In this document: positions 10,446 through 25,059 of the stretch, piece after piece
Layout of the letters: every line of letters starts with the position of its first letter
How positions within the stretch are numbered: the first letter of the stretch is position 1
DNA from: Pectinophora gossypiella
Taxonomy: Eukaryota; Arthropoda; Insecta; Lepidoptera; Gelechiidae
Length of the DNA: 64,000 nucleotides
NCBI RefSeq assembly: GCF_024362695.1
Contig: NW_026063250.1
Location: 310,001 to 374,000 of the forward strand
Direction: 5' to 3'
Made by a program: the position numbers and the translations under genes
The notes under the pieces: model-generated
Told to the model about the DNA's origin: nothing
The model's input: the letters and a program-made list of their open reading frames with translations, nothing else
The model's database searches: none

Positions 10446-11500
10446 TGAAAAAAAATCAAAATGGCGGAAAAACAAGATGGCCGCCATACAAAATTTAATT
10501 TTTCCAGAAAATGTCTCGGGGGTAAAAACTGTGAATGGGGGTGTAATCGGAACGTATTGTTGAGTATGGAAATACTTCTCGATCTTGAAAACCTGCTCCG
10601 CATCAGGGAGACACCCTACGGCCTGGAAAAACTATCGCACGTGGTACTTTTTAGTTTTCACGACACCTATTTAAATCTTGGTCAAATTTAGTTGCCGGTG
10701 AAAAAAATTCAAAATGGCGGAAAATCAAGATGGCCGCCATACAAAATTTTCGTTTTTCCTGAAAATGCCTCGGGGGTAAAAATTGTGTATGGGGTTGTAA
10801 TCGAAATGTCATGTTGAGTATGGAAGTACTTCTCGATCTTTGAAATCTGCTCCGCATCAGGGAGACACCCTACGGTCTGGCGAAACTATCGCACCTGGAA
10901 CGATTCTTTTTTCACAAGGCCTTTTTAAATCTTGGTCAAATTTTATCGCCGGTGAAAAAAAATCAAAATGGCGGAAAAACAAGATGGCCACCATACAAAA
11001 TTTTGTTTTTCCAGATAAAAGCTTCAGAGGTAAAATTTATGTATAGGAATGTGATCGGAACGTCATGTCGAGTATGAAAATACGTCTGGGTTTTCGATAG
11101 CTGCTCCGCATCAGGGAGACACCCTACGGCCTGGCAAAACTATGGCACCTAGAATTTTTTGTTTTCACGAGACCTATTTAAGTCTCGGTCAAATTCTATA
11201 GCCGATGAAAAAAATGGCGGAAAAACAAGATGGCCGCCATACAAATTTTTCGTTTTTCCTGAAAATGTCTCAGAGGTAAAATTGATGATCGGAACGTCAT
11301 CTTGGAAAACTGCTCCGCATCAGGGAGACACCCTACGGCCTGGCAAAACTATAGCACCTAGAACTTTTTTGATTTCACGAGACCTATTTAAGTCTTGGTC
11401 AAATTCTATCGCGGTAAAAAAATGGCGGGAAAACAAGACACGCGAGCAGCTTGCTGCGAGCGAACCACGCGACATCTAGTTATTATATTATATATAGCTA
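10446..11500. repeat. About 1.05-kb higher-order duplication, copy 1
   Basis: Nearly identical to 12805-13859 at a constant offset of 2359 bp, through several monomers and into the next junction module. The identity is far higher than between ordinary neighbouring monomers, so the copying event is recent. Confidence 0.9.
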
Positions 11501-12804
11501 CAAACCCACTGACTGACTGACTCACTCACTGACATAATTGTTCTCCCAGAAGGAGCGTCGGGGGGTCAAAATGATGTATGGGGGGTGTGATCGGGACCTC
11601 CCGGTGAGTATGGGAAAAATCCTAAATCTTGGAAAACTGCTCCGCATCAGGGAGACACCCTACAGTCTGGCGCAACTATTATACCTGGATCAATTTTTTT
11701 TTCGCAAAATCTATTTAAATCTTGGTCAAATTCTATTGTGGGTGAAAAAAAATCAAAATGGCGGAAAAACAAGATGGCCGCCATACAAAATTTTGTTTTT
11801 CCAGAAAATGTCTCGGAGGTAAAAACTGTGTATGGGGTTGTAATCGGAACGTCTTGTTGAGTATAAAAATACTTCATAATCTTGAAAAACTGCTCCGCAT
11901 CAGGGAGACACCCTACGGCCTGGCAAAACTATCGCACCTGGAACTTTTCTGTTTTCACGAAACCTATTTAATTCTTGGTCACATTCTATCGTAGTTGAAA
12001 AAAAATCAAAATGGCGGAAAAACAAGATGGCCGCCATAAAAAATTTTCGTTTTTCTCGAAAATGCCTCGGGGTGAATGTGATGTAAGAGGGATGAGATCA
12101 AAATGTCATATTGAGTATGAAAATACTTCCCGACCTTCAAAAACTGCTCCGCATCAGGGCGGCACCCTACGGCCTGGGAAAACTATCGCACCTGGAACGA
12201 TTCTTTTTTCACCAAACCTAATAAAATCTTGGTCAAATTTTTATAGCCTGTGAAAAAAAAACAAAATGGCGGAGAAACAAGATGGCCGCCATACAAAATT
12301 TTGTTTTTCTAGAAAATTCCTCAAGGTCCAAAAATATGTAGAGGGGTGTGATCGGAACGTCATCTTGGAAAACTGCTCCGCATCAGGGAGACACCCTACG
12401 GCCTGGCAAAACTATAGCACCTAGAACTTTTTTGATTTCACGAGACCTATTTTAGTCTTGGTCGAATTCTATCGCGGTAAAAAAATGGCGGGAAAACAAG
12501 ACACGCGAGCAGCTTGCTGCGAGCGAACCACGCGATATCTAGTTATTATTATATTATATATAGCTGCAAACCCACTGACTCACTCACTCACTGACATAAT
12601 TGTTCTCCCAGAAGGAGCGTCGGGGGGTAAAAATAATGTATGAGAAAAGTGATTAGGACCTCCCGGTGAGTATGGGAAAACTTCCAGATCTTGGAAAACT
12701 GCTCCGCATCAGGGAGAGACCCTACGGCCTGGCAAAACTATCGCACCTAGAAAGATTATTTTTTCACAAAACCTTCTTAAATCTTGGTCAAATCCAATCG
12801 CCGT

Positions 12805-13859
12805 TGAAAAAAAATCAAAATGGCGGAAAAACAAGATGGCCGCCATACAAAATTTTATTTTTCCAGAAAATGTCTCGGGGGTAAAAACTGTGAATGGGGG
12901 TGTAATCGGAACGTATTGTTGAGTATGGAAATACTTCTCGATCTTGAAAACCTGCTCCGCATCAGGGAGACACCCTACGGCCTGGAAAAACTATCGCACG
13001 TGGTACTTTTTAGTTTTCACGACACCTATTTAAATCTTGGTCAAATTTAGTTGCCGGTGAAAAAAATTCAAAATGGCGGAAAATCAAGATGGCCGCCATA
13101 CAAAATTTTCGTTTTTCCTGAAAATGCCTCGGGGGTAAAAATTGTGTATGGGGTTGTAATCGAAATGTCATGTTGAGTATGGAAGTACTTCTCGATCTTT
13201 GAAATCTGCTCCGCATCAGGGAGACACCCTACGGTCTGGCGAAACTATCGCACCTGGAACGATTCTTTTTTCACAAGGCCTTTTTAAATCTTGGTCAAAT
13301 TTTATCGCCGGTGAAAAAAAATCAAAATGGCGGAAAAACAAGATGGCCACCATACAAAATTTTGTTTTTCCAGATAAAAGCTTCAGAGGTAAAATTTATG
13401 TATAGGAATGTGATCGGAACGTCATGTCGAGTATGAAAATACGTCTGGGTTTTCGATAGCTGCTCCGCATCAGGGAGACACCCTACGGCCTGGCAAAACT
13501 ATGGCACCTAGAATTTTTTGTTTTCACGAGACCTATTTAAGTCTCGGTCAAATTCTATAGCCGATGAAAAAAATGGCGGAAAAACAAGATGGCCGCCATA
13601 CAAATTTTTCGTTTTTCCTGAAAATGTCTCAGAGGTAAAATTGATGATCGGAACGTCATCTTGGAAAACTGCTCCGCATCAGGGAGACACCCTACGGCCT
13701 GGCAAAACTATAGCACCTAGAACTTTTTTGATTTCACGAGACCTATTTAAGTCTTGGTCAAATTCTATCGCGGTAAAAAAATGGCGGGAAAACAAGACAC
13801 GCGAGCAGCTTGCTGCGAGCGAACCACGCGACATCTAGTTATTATATTATATATAGCTG
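12805..13859. repeat. About 1.05-kb higher-order duplication, copy 2
   Basis: Second copy of the block at 10446-11500. The matching ends in the TGAC/TCAC tract of the junction module, where the two copies differ in the number of tetranucleotides. Confidence 0.9.
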
Positions 13860-16800
13860 CAAACCCACTGACTGACTGACTGACTGACTGACATAGTTGT
13901 TCTCCCAGAAGGAGTGTCGGGGGGTGAAAATGATGTATGGGGGGTGTGATCGAGACCACCCGGTGAGTATGGGAAAACTTCCAGATCCTGGAAAACTGCT
14001 CCGCATCAGGGAGACAACCGACAGTCTGGCGCAACTATTATACCTGGATAAATTTTTTTTTCGCAAAACCTATTTAAATCTTAGTCAAATTCTATTGTGG
14101 GTGAAAAAAAAACAAAATGGCGGAAAAACAAGATGGCCGCCATACAAAATTTTATTTTTCCAGAAAATGTCTCGTGGGCAAAAACAATGTATGGGGGCGT
14201 AATTGGAAGGTCATGTTGAGTATGTAAATGCTTCTTGATCTTCAGAAGCTGCTCCGCATCAGGGAGACACCCTACGGCCTGACCAAACTATCGCACCTAG
14301 AACATTATTTTTTCCACCAAGCCTATTAAAATCTTGGTCAAATTTAATTGCCGTTGAAAAAAAAACAAAATGGCGGAAAAACAAGATGGCCGCCATACAA
14401 AATTTTCGTTTTTCCTGAAAATGCCTCGAGGGTAAAAATGATGTATAGGGTTGTGATCGGATCGTCATGTTGAGTATTTCAGTACTGCTCGATCTTGAAA
14501 ATCTGCTCCGCATCAGGGAGACACCCTACGGCCTGGCAAAACTATAAAACCTAGAGCACAAATTTTATCGCCGGTGAAAAAAAAAAACAAAATGGCCGAA
14601 AAACACGATGGCCGCCATATAAATTTTTGTTTTTCCAGAAAATGTCTCGGGTGTAAAAATGATGTATAGGGGTGTGATCGGAACGTCATCTTGGAAAACT
14701 GCTCCGCATCAGGGAGACACCCTACGGCCTGGCAGAACTATAGCACCTAGAACTTTTTTGATTTCACGAGACCTATTTTTAGTCTTGGTCAAATTCTATC
14801 GCGGTAAAAAAATGGCGGGAAAACAAGACACGCGAGCAGCTTGCTGCGAGCGAACCACGCGACATCTAGTTATTATAATATATATAGCTACAAACCCATG
14901 TACTGACTGACTGACTGACTCACTGACAGGGTTGTTCTCCCAGAAGGAGCGTCGGGGGGTAAAAATGATGTATGGGGGGTGTGATCAAGATCTTCCGATG
15001 AGTATGGGAAAACTTCCAGATCTTGGAAAACTGCTCCGCATCAGGGAGACACCCTACGGTCTGGCGCAACTATCGCACCTGGAACGATTCTTTTTTCACA
15101 AAACCTTCTTAAATCTTGGTCAAATTCTATCGTGGATGAAAAAAAATCAAAATGGCGGAAAAACAAGATGGCCGCCATACAAAATTTTGTTTTTTCAAAA
15201 AATGTCTCGGGGGTAAAAACTGGGAATGGGGGTGTGATCTGGACCTCCCGGAGAGTATGGGAAAACTTCCAGATTTTGGAAAACTGCTCCGCATCAGGGA
15301 GACACCCTACGGCCTGGCAAAACTATTGCACTTGGAACGATTATTTTTTCACAGAACCTATTTAAATCTTGGTCAAATTCTATCGTGAGTGAAAAAAAAT
15401 CAAAATGGCGGAAAAACAAGATGGCCGCCATACAAATTTTTCGTTTTTCCTGAAAATGCCTCTGGGATAAAAATTATGTATGAGGGTTTTGATCGAAACA
15501 TATTGAAGAGTATGGAAATACTTCTCGATCTTTGAAAACTGCTCCGCATCAGGCCGGCACTCCACGGCCTGGCGAAACTATCGCATCTGGACCGTTTTTG
15601 TTTTCACGAAACCTATTTAATTCTTGGTCAAATTTTAACCCGGTGAAAAAAAAACAAAATGGCGGAAAAACAAGATGGCCGCCATACAAAATTTTCTTTT
15701 TCCAGAAAATGCCTCGGGTTAAATAACTGTGTATAGGGTTGTAATTGGAACGTCTTGTAGAGTATGGAAATACTTCTCGATCTTTGAAAGCTGCTCCGCA
15801 TCAGGGCGGCACCCTACGGCCTGGCGAAACTATCGCATCTGGACCTTTTTTGTTTTCACAAAACCTATTTAAGTCTTGGTTAATATCTATACAAAGCTTC
15901 GAACTAATACAGGACACGCGAGCTCACTTGACTCACTGACTCACTGACATAATTGTTCTCCCAGAAGGAGCGTCGGGGGGTCAAAATGATGTATAGGGGG
16001 TGTGATCGGGACCTCCCGGTGAGTATGGGAAAACTTCCAGATCTTGGAAAACTGCTCCGCATCAGGGAGACACCCTACCGTCTGGCAAAACTATCGCACC
16101 TGGAACGATTCTGTTTTCACGAAACCTATTTAAATCTTGGTCAAACTCAATCACCGGTGAAAAAAAACCAAAATGGCGGAAAAACAAGATGGCCGCCATA
16201 CAAAAATTTGTTTTTCCAGAAAATGTCTCGGGGGTAAAAACTGTGTATGGGGGTGTAATCGGAACGTATAGTTGAGTATGGAAATACTTCTTGATCTTCA
16301 GAAACTGCTCCGCATCAGGGAGACACCCTATGGCCTGGCTAAACTATCAAACATAGAAATTTTTTTTTCCACTAAACCTACTTAATTCTTGGTCAAATTC
16401 AATCGCTGGTGATAAAAAATCAAAATGGCGGAAAAACAAGATGGCCGCCATAAAAATTTTTCAATTTTCCTGAAAATGTCTCGGGGGTAAAAATGATGTT
16501 TAGGAATGTGATCGGAACGTCATGTTGAGTTTGAAAATACTTCTTGGTTTTCGATAACTGCTCCGCATCAGGGAGACACCCTACGGCCTGGCAAAACTAT
16601 CGCACCTGGAACATTTTTAATTTCACGAAACCTATTTAAAACTTGGTCAAATCCAATCGCCGGTAAAAAAAAATCAAAATGGCGGAAAAACAAGATGGCC
16701 GCCATACAAAATTTTCGTTTTTCCCGAAAATGCCTCGGGGTAAAAATGATGTATGAGGAATGTGATCGAAACATCATGTTGAGTATGGAAATACTTTTCG

Positions 16801-16889
16801 ATCTTCGAAAGCTGCTCCACATCAGGGATACACCCTACAGCCTGGTGAAACTATCGCACCTGGAACTTTTTTGTTTTCACGAAGCCTAT

Positions 16890-17345
16890 TAAAATCTTGG
16901 TCAAATTTTATCGCCAGTGAAAAAAAAACAAAATGGCCGAAAAACAAGATGGCCGCCATACAAATTTTTGTTTTTCCAGAAAATGTCTCAGAGGTAAAAA
17001 TGATGTATTGGGGTGTGATCGGAACGTCATCTTGGAAAACTGCTCCGCATCAGGGAGACACCCTACGGCCTGGCAAAACTATAGCACCTAGAACTTTTTT
17101 GATTTCACGAGACCTATTGAAGTCTTGGTCAAATTTTATCGCCAGTGAAAAAAAAACAAAATGGCCGAAAAACAAGATGGCCGCCATACAAATTTTTGTT
17201 TTTCCAGAAAATGTCTCAGAGGTAAAAATGATGTATTGGGGTGTGATCGGAACGTCATCTTGGAAAACTGCTCCGCATCAGGGAGACACCCTACGGCCTG
17301 GCAAAACTATAGCACCTAGAACTTTTTTGATTTCACGAGACCTAT
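16890..17345. repeat. Two-copy 228-bp tandem unit in the satellite
   Basis: The stretch with TTATCGCCAGTG at 16908 is repeated 228 bp later with essentially no change. As 228 is a multiple of three, the frame stays open through both units and gives the longest satellite ORF (207 residues), which is a by-product. Confidence 0.85.
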
Positions 17346-20300
17346 TTAAGTCTTGGTCAAATTCTATCGCGGTAAAAAAATGGCGGGAAAACAAGATGGC
17401 CGCCATACAAAGCTTCGAACTAATACAGTACACGCGAGCAGCTTGCTGCGAGCGAACCACGCGACATCTAGTTATATTATTATTATTATTATAATATATA
17501 TAGCTACAAACCCACTGACTGACTGACTGACTCACTGACTGACTCACTGACAGGGTTGTTCTCCCAGAAGGAGCGTCGGGGGGTGAAAATGATGTATGGG
17601 GGGTGTGATCGGGACCTCCCGGTGAGTATGGGAAAAATCCCAGATCTTGGAAAACTGCTCCGCATCAGGGAGACACCCCACGGCCTGGCAAAACTATCGC
17701 ACCTGGAACGATTCTGTTTTCACGAAACCTATTTAAATCTTGGTCAAATTCAATCACCGGTGAAAAAAAACCAAAATGGCGGAAAAACAAGATGGCCGCC
17801 ATACAAAATTTTGTTTTTTTAAAAAATGCCTCGGGTGTAAAAATTATGTATGGGAGGTGTGATCGAAACGTCAAGTTGAGTATGGAAAAACTGCTCGATC
17901 TTGAAAAACTGCTCCGCATCAGGGAGACACCCTACGGCCTGGCGCAACTATAGCACCTGGAATGATTCTTTTTTCACAAAATCTATTTATTTCTTGGTCA
18001 AATCCAATCGCCGGTGAAAAATAACCAAAATGGCGGAAAAACAAGATGGCCGCCATACAAATTTTTCGTTTTTCCAGAAAATGTCTCGTGGGTAAAAACT
18101 GTGTATGGGGTTGTAATCGGAACGTCTTGTTGAGTATAAAAATACTTCTCAATCTTGAAAAACTGCTCAGCATCAGGGAGACACCCTACGGCCTGGCTAA
18201 CCTATCGCACCTGGAACAATAATTTTTTCGCACAACGTATTTAAATCTTAGTCAAATCTAATCGCCGGTGAAAAAAAACCAAAATGGCGGAAAAACAAGA
18301 TGGCCGCCATACAAAATTTTGTTTTTTCAGAAAAATGTCTTAGAGCTAAAAACAATGTATGGGGATGTAATCGGAATGTCATGTTGAGTATGGAAGTACT
18401 TCTCGATCTTTGAAATCTGCTCCGCATCAGGGAGACACCCCACGGCCTGGCAAAACTATGGCACCTGGAACATTTTTGATTTCACAAAACCTATTTAAAT
18501 CTTGGTCTAATTTAATTGCAGTTGAAAAAAAAAACAAAATGGCGGAAATTCAAGATGGCCGCCATACAAATTTTTCGTTTTTCCTGAAAATGCCTCGGGG
18601 GTGAATATGATGTATGAGGGATGTGATCAAAATGTCATGTTGAGTATGGAAATACTTCCCGACCTTTAAAAACTGCTCCGCATCAGGGAGACACCCTACG
18701 GCCTGGCGCAACTATCGCACCTGGAACATTTTTGTTTTCACGAAACCTATTTAAATCTTGGTAAAATTTTATCGTGGGTGAAAAAAAAAACAAAATGGCC
18801 GAAAAACAAGATGGCCGACAAATAAATTTTTGTTTTTCCAGAAAATGTCTCGGGTGTCAAAATGATGTATTGGGGTGTGATCGGAACGTCATCTTGGAAA
18901 ACTGCTCCGCATTAGGGGTCCGGCCTGGCAAAACCATAGCACCTAGAACTTTTTTGATTTCACGAGACCTATTCAAATCTTGGTCAAATTTTATCGCCGG
19001 TGAAAAAAAAACAAAATGGCGGAAAAACAAGATGGCCGCCATACAAAATTTTGTTTTTCTAGAAAATTCCTCAAGATCAAAAAATATGTATAGAGGTATG
19101 ACCGGAATGTCAACTTTGAAAACTGCTCCGCATCAGGGGGCACCTGGAACGTTTTGGTTTTCATGAGACCGATTTAAACAAGATGGCCGCCATACAAAGC
19201 TTCGAACTAATACAGGACACGCGAGCAGCTTGCTGCGAGCGAACCACGCAACATCTAGTTATATTATATATAGCTGCAAACCCACTGACTCACTCACTGA
19301 CTCACTGACAGGGTTGTTCTCCCAGAAGGAGTGTCGGGGGGTGAAAATGATGTATGGGGGGTGTGATCGGGACCTTCCGGTGAGTATGGGAAAACTTCCA
19401 GATCCTGGAAAACTGCTCCGCATCAGGGAGACACCCTACCGCCTGGCAAAACTATCTTACCTGGAACGATTATTTTTTTACAGAACCTATTTAAATCTTG
19501 GTCAAATTCTATCGTGAGTGAAAAAAAATCAAAATGGCGGAAAAGCAAGATGGCCGCCATACAAAATTTTGTTTTTCCGGAAAATGTCTCGGGGGTGAAT
19601 ATGATGTATGAGGGATGTGATCAAAATGTCATGTTGAGTATGGAAATACTTCTCGATCTTGAATACCTGCTCCGCATCAGGGAGACACCCTACGGCCTGG
19701 CAAAACTATCACATCTGGATCAATTTTTTTTTCGCACAATGTATTTAAATCTTGGTCAAATTTTATCGCCGTTGAAAAAAAATCAAAATGGCGGAAAAAC
19801 AAGATGGCCGCCATACAAATTTTTCGTTTTTCCTGAAAATGCCTCGGGGGTAAAAATAATGTATAGGGATGTGATCGAAACGTCATGTCGAGTATGAAAA
19901 TACGTTTGAGTTTCCGATGTCTGCTCCGCATCAGGAAAACACCCTACGGCCTGGCCAAACCATCGCACCTGGAGCTTTTTGGTTTTCACGAAACCTATTT
20001 AAATCTTGGTCGAATCCAATCGCCGTTGAAAAAATTTCAAAATGGCGGAAAAACAAGATGGCCGCCATACAAAATTTTCGTTTTTCTCGAAAATGCCTCG
20101 GGGGTGAATATGATGTAAGAGGGATGTGATCAAAATGTCATATTGAGTATGGAAATACTTCCCGACCTTCATAAACTGCTCCGCATCAGGCAGACACCCT
20201 ACGGCCTGGCAAAACTATCGCACCTGGAACTTTTTTATTTTCACGAAACCTATTTAAATCTTGGTCAAATCCAATCGCCGGTGAAAAAAAAAAACAAAAT

Positions 20301-23300
20301 GGCGGAAAAACAAGATGGCCGCCATACAAAATTTAGTTTTTCCAGAAAATGTCTCAGAGGTAAAATTGATGTATAAGGAATGTGATCGAAACATCATGTT
20401 GAGTATGGAAATACTTTTCGATCTTCGAAAGCTGCTCCGCATCAGGGAGACACCCTACAGCCTGGTGAAACTATCGCACGTGGAACTTTTTAGTTTTCAC
20501 GATACCTATTTAAATCTTGGTCAAATTCAATCACCGGTGAAAAAAATCAAAGTGACGGAAAAACAAGATGGCCGCCATACAAAATTTTCGTTTTTCCAGA
20601 AAATGTCTCAGAGGTAAAAATGATGTATTGGGGTGTAATCGGAAAGTCATCTTGGAAAACTGCTCCGCATCAGGGGTCACCCTACGGCCTGGCAAAACTA
20701 TCGCACCTGGAAGTTTTCTGTTTTCACGAAACCTATTTAAATCTTGGTCAAATGCAAACCCCGGTGAAAAAAAACAAAATGGCGGAAAAACAAGAAGGCC
20801 GCCATACAAAATTTTCGTTTTTCCAGAAAATGTCTCGGGGGTCAAAATTGTGTATGGGGTTGTAATCGGAACGTCTTGTTGAGTATGGAAATACTTCTTG
20901 ATCTTCAGAAACTGCTCCGCATCAGGGAGACACCCTACGGCCTGGCAAAAGTATCACACCTGGAACGATTATTTTTCCACGAGACCTATTTAAATCTTGG
21001 TCGAATCCAATCGCTGGCGAAAAAAAATCAAAATGGCGGAAAAACAAGATGGCCGCCATACAAATTTTTGTTTTTCAAGAAAATGTCTCAGAGGTGAAAT
21101 TAATGTATAGGGGTATGATTGGAACGTCATCTTGGAAAACTGCTCCGCATCAGGGCGACACCCTACGGCCTGGCGAAACTATCGCATCTGGACCTTTTTT
21201 GTTTTCACTAAACCTATTTAATTCTTGGTCAAATTTTATTCTCGGTGTAAAAAAAAATACAAAATGGCCGAAAAACAAGGTGGCCGCCATACAAATTTTT
21301 GTTTTTCCAGAAAATGTCTCAGAGGTAAAATTGATGATCGGAACGTCATCTTGGAAAACTGCTCCGCATCAGGGAGACACCCTACGGCCTGGCAAAACTA
21401 TAGCACCTAGAACTTTTTTGATTTCACGAGACCTATTCAAGTCTTGGTCAAATTCTATCGCGGTAAAAAAATGGCGGGAAAACAAGACACGCGAGCAGCT
21501 TGCTGCGAGCGAACCACGCGACATCTAGTTATATTATATATAGCTACAAACCCACTGACTCACTCACTGACATAATTGTTCTCCCAGAAGGAGCATCGGG
21601 GGGTCAAAATGATGTATGGGGGGTGTGATTGGGACCTCCCGGTGAGTATGGGAAAAATCCCAAATCTTGGAAAACTGCTCCGCATCAGGGAGACACCCTA
21701 CGGTCTGGCGCAACTATTATACCTGGATCAATTTTTTTTTCGCAAAACCTATTTAAATCTTGATCAAATTCTATTTTGGGTGAAAAAAAATCAAAATGGC
21801 GGAAAAACAAGATGGCCGCCATACAAAATTTTATTTTTTCCGAAAATGTCTCGGGGGTAAAAACTATGTATGGGAATGTAATCGGAGTGTCTTGTCGAGT
21901 ATGGAAATACTTCCTGATCTTCAGAAACTGCTCCGCATCAGGGAGACCCCCTACGGCCTGGCAAAACTATCACATCTGGATCAATTTTTTTTTCGCACAA
22001 TGTATTTAAATCTTGGTCGAATTCAATCGACGGCAGAAAAAAAACAAAATGGCGGAAAAACAAGATGGCCGCCATACATATTTTTCGTTTTTCCTGAAAA
22101 TGCCTCGGGGGTAAAAACTGTGTATGGGGATATCATTGGAACGTCGACTTCAATATAGAATAACTTCTAGATCTTTGAAATATGGAAATACTTCCCGACC
22201 TTCAAAAACTGCTCAGCATCAGAGAGACACCCTACGGCCTGACGAAACTATCGCACCTAGGACTTTTTTGTTTTCACGATACCTATTTAAATCCTGGTCA
22301 AATTTTATCACCGGTGAAAAAAAAACAAAATGGCGGAAAATTAAGATGGCCGCCATACAAAATTTTCGTTTTTCTCGAAAATGCCTCGGGGTGTATATGA
22401 TGTAAGAGGGATGAGATCAAAATGTCATGTTGAGTATGGAAATACTTCCCGACCTTCAAAAACTGCTCCGCATCAGGGCGGCACCCTACGGCCTGGGAAA
22501 ACTATCGTACCTGGAACGATTCTTTTTTCACAAAACCTATTTAAATCTTGGTTAAATCCAATCACCGGTGAAAAAAAACAAAATGGCCGAAAAACAAGAT
22601 GGCCGCCATATAAATTTTTGTTTTTCCAGAAAATGACTCGGGTGTAAAAATGATGTATAGGGGTGTGATCGGAACATCATCTTGGAAAACTGCTCCGCAT
22701 CAGGGAGACACCCTACGGCCTGGCAAAACTATAGCACCTAGAACTTTTTTGATTTCACGAAAACAAGATGGCCGCCATACAAAGCTTCGAACTAATACAG
22801 GACACGCGAGCAGCTTGCTGCGAGCGAACCACGCGACATCTAGTTATTATAATATATATAGCTGCAAACCCACTGACTGACTGACTGACTCACTGACTCA
22901 CTGACAGGGTTGTTCTCCCAGAAGGAGTGTCGGGGGGTGAAAATGATGTATGGGGGGTGTGATCGGGACCTTCCGGTGAGTATGGGAAAACTTCCAGATC
23001 CTGGAAAACTGCTCCGCATCAGGGAGACACCCTACGGCCTGGCAAAACTATCTTACCTGGAACGATTATTTTTTTACAGAACCTATTTAAATCTTGGTCA
23101 AATTCTATAATGGCGGAAAAGCAAGATGGCCGCCATACAAAATTTTGTTTTTCCGGAAAATGTCTCAGGGGTAAAAATTGTGTATGGGAGTGTAATCGGA
23201 GTGTCTTGTTGAGTATGGAGACACTTCTCTATCTTCAAATCTGCTCCGCATCAGGGAGACACCCTACGGCCTGGCCAAACTATCGCACCTAGAACATCAT

Positions 23301-23455
23301 TTTTTCCACCAAGCCTTTTAAAATCTTGGTCAAATTTAATTGCCGTTGAAAAAAAATCAAAATGGCGGAAATTCAAGATGGCCGCCATATAAATTTTTCG
23401 TTTTTCCTGAAAATGCCTCGAGGGTAAAAATGATGTATAGGGATGTGATCGGATC

Positions 23456-24520
23456 GTCATGTTGAGTATTTCAATACTGCTCGATCTTGAAAAACTGCTC
23501 CGCATCAGGGAGACACCCTACGGCCTGGCAAAACTATAAAACCTGGAGCAATATTTTTTTCACAAAACCTATTTAAATCTTGGTCAAATTTTATCGCCGG
23601 TAAAAAAAAAAACAAAATGGTGGAAAATTAAGATGGCCGCCATACAAAATTTTCGTTTTTCTCGAAAATGCCTCGGGGGTGAATATGATGTATGGGGGAT
23701 GTGATCAAAATGTCATGTTGAGTATGGAAATACTTCCCGACCTTCAAAAACTGCTCCGCATCAGGGAGACAACCTACGGCCTGGCAAAACTATCGCTCTC
23801 GGAACATTTTTTTTTCAACTTTACCTACGTAAATCTTGATCAAATTTAATCGCCGTTGAAAAAAAATCAAAATGGCGGAAAATCAAGATGGCCGCCATAC
23901 AAATTTTTCGTTTTTCCTGAAACTGCCTCGGGGGTAAAAATGATGTATAGGGATGTGATCGGATCGTCATGTTGAGTATTTCAATACTGCTCGATCTCGA
24001 AAAATTGCTCCGCATCAGGGAGACACCCTACGGCCTGGCAAAACTATAAAACCTGGAGCAATATTTTTTTCACAATACCTATTTAAATCTTGGTCAAATT
24101 TTATCGCCGGTAAAAAAAAAACAAAATGGTGGAAAATTAAGATGGCCGCCATACAAAATTTTCGTTTTTCTCGAAAATGCCTCGGGGGTGAATATGATGT
24201 ATGAGGGATGTGATCAAAATGTCATGTTGAGTATGGAAATACTTCCCGACCTTCAAAAACTGCTCCGCATCAGGGAGACAACCTACGGCCTGGCAAAACT
24301 ATCGCTCTCGGAACATTTTTTTTCAACTTTACCTACGTAAATCTTGATCAAATTTAATCGCCGGTGAAAAGAAACAAAATGGCGGAAAATCAAGATGGCC
24401 GCCATACAAATTTTTCGTTTTTCCTGAAAATGCCTCGGGGGTAAAAATGATGTATAGGGATGTGATCGGATCGTCATGTTGAGTATTTCTATACTGCTCG
24501 ATCTTGAAAAATTGCTCCGC
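23456..24520. repeat. Dimeric 511-bp duplication near the array end
   Basis: A pair of monomers is repeated with an offset of about 511 bp (for example the GAGCAATATTTTTTT string near 23545 and 24056, including a shared ATGGTGG variant of the usual ATGGCGG core). This is a local two-monomer higher-order repeat. Confidence 0.85.
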
Positions 24521-25059
24521 ATAAGGGAGACACCCTACGGCCTGGCAAAACTATAAAACCTGGAACAATTTTTATTTCGCATAACATATTTAAATCTTGG
24601 TCAAATTCAATCGCTGGTGACAAAAATCAAATTGGCGGAAAAACAAGATGGCCGCCATACAAAATTTCCCTTATATAGAAAATGCCTCGGGGCTAAATAT
24701 GATGTATGGGAGGTGTGATCGGAACGTCTGTAGAGTATGGAAATACTTCCCGGTCTTCGAAAACTGCTCCTCATCACGAAGACACACTACGCTCCGGCAA
24801 AACTATCGCATCTGAAACTATTCTTTTTTCACGGGACCTATTTAAATCTTGGTCTAATTCTATCGCCGGTGACATGTGTGCTGTCAACTTTTGCTGGGGT
24901 TTTTTAATTTCTGCCTAAAATTCTTGTGAACCTATTCCATAAATTTTAAGCCTGTCGTTTACCCGTCAGCTGATAATATAATGACAGGTACTTCAAATAA
25001 ACTTTGTGTGTACTGGAATCATCACCAATAACACACATTACTCTTATTTTATGAAAAAG

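Larger units (their letters stand above)
7899..24875. repeat. Satellite array, block 2 (main block, about 17 kb)
   Basis: Roughly 65 monomers of about 254 bp, all in the same orientation, are broken into higher-order modules by the junction element. The block resumes in the monomer interrupted at 1701 and ends at about 24875 after TTCTATCGCCGGTGAC. Monomers differ by substitutions, small indels, and alternative TCGCGGTAAAAAAATGGCGGG or TCGCCGGTGAAAAAAA segments before the junction. The many 60-200 residue ORFs here, on both strands, are repeat translations (peptides such as MAEKQDGRHTKF or MAAILFFRHFDFFSP recur with each monomer), so I do not annotate them as genes. Confidence 0.95.

Noticed and set aside
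16871..17494. 207-residue ORF in the satellite and dozens of similar ORFs on both strands
   Set aside because: They repeat with the monomer, begin at arbitrary codons, and stay open mainly because the units lack stops and lengths are multiples of three. No domain and no codon constraint visible.
453..24875. CRISPR-like repeat-spacer pattern
   Set aside because: Monomers are contiguous and similar along their whole length; no unique spacers; the DNA is eukaryotic.
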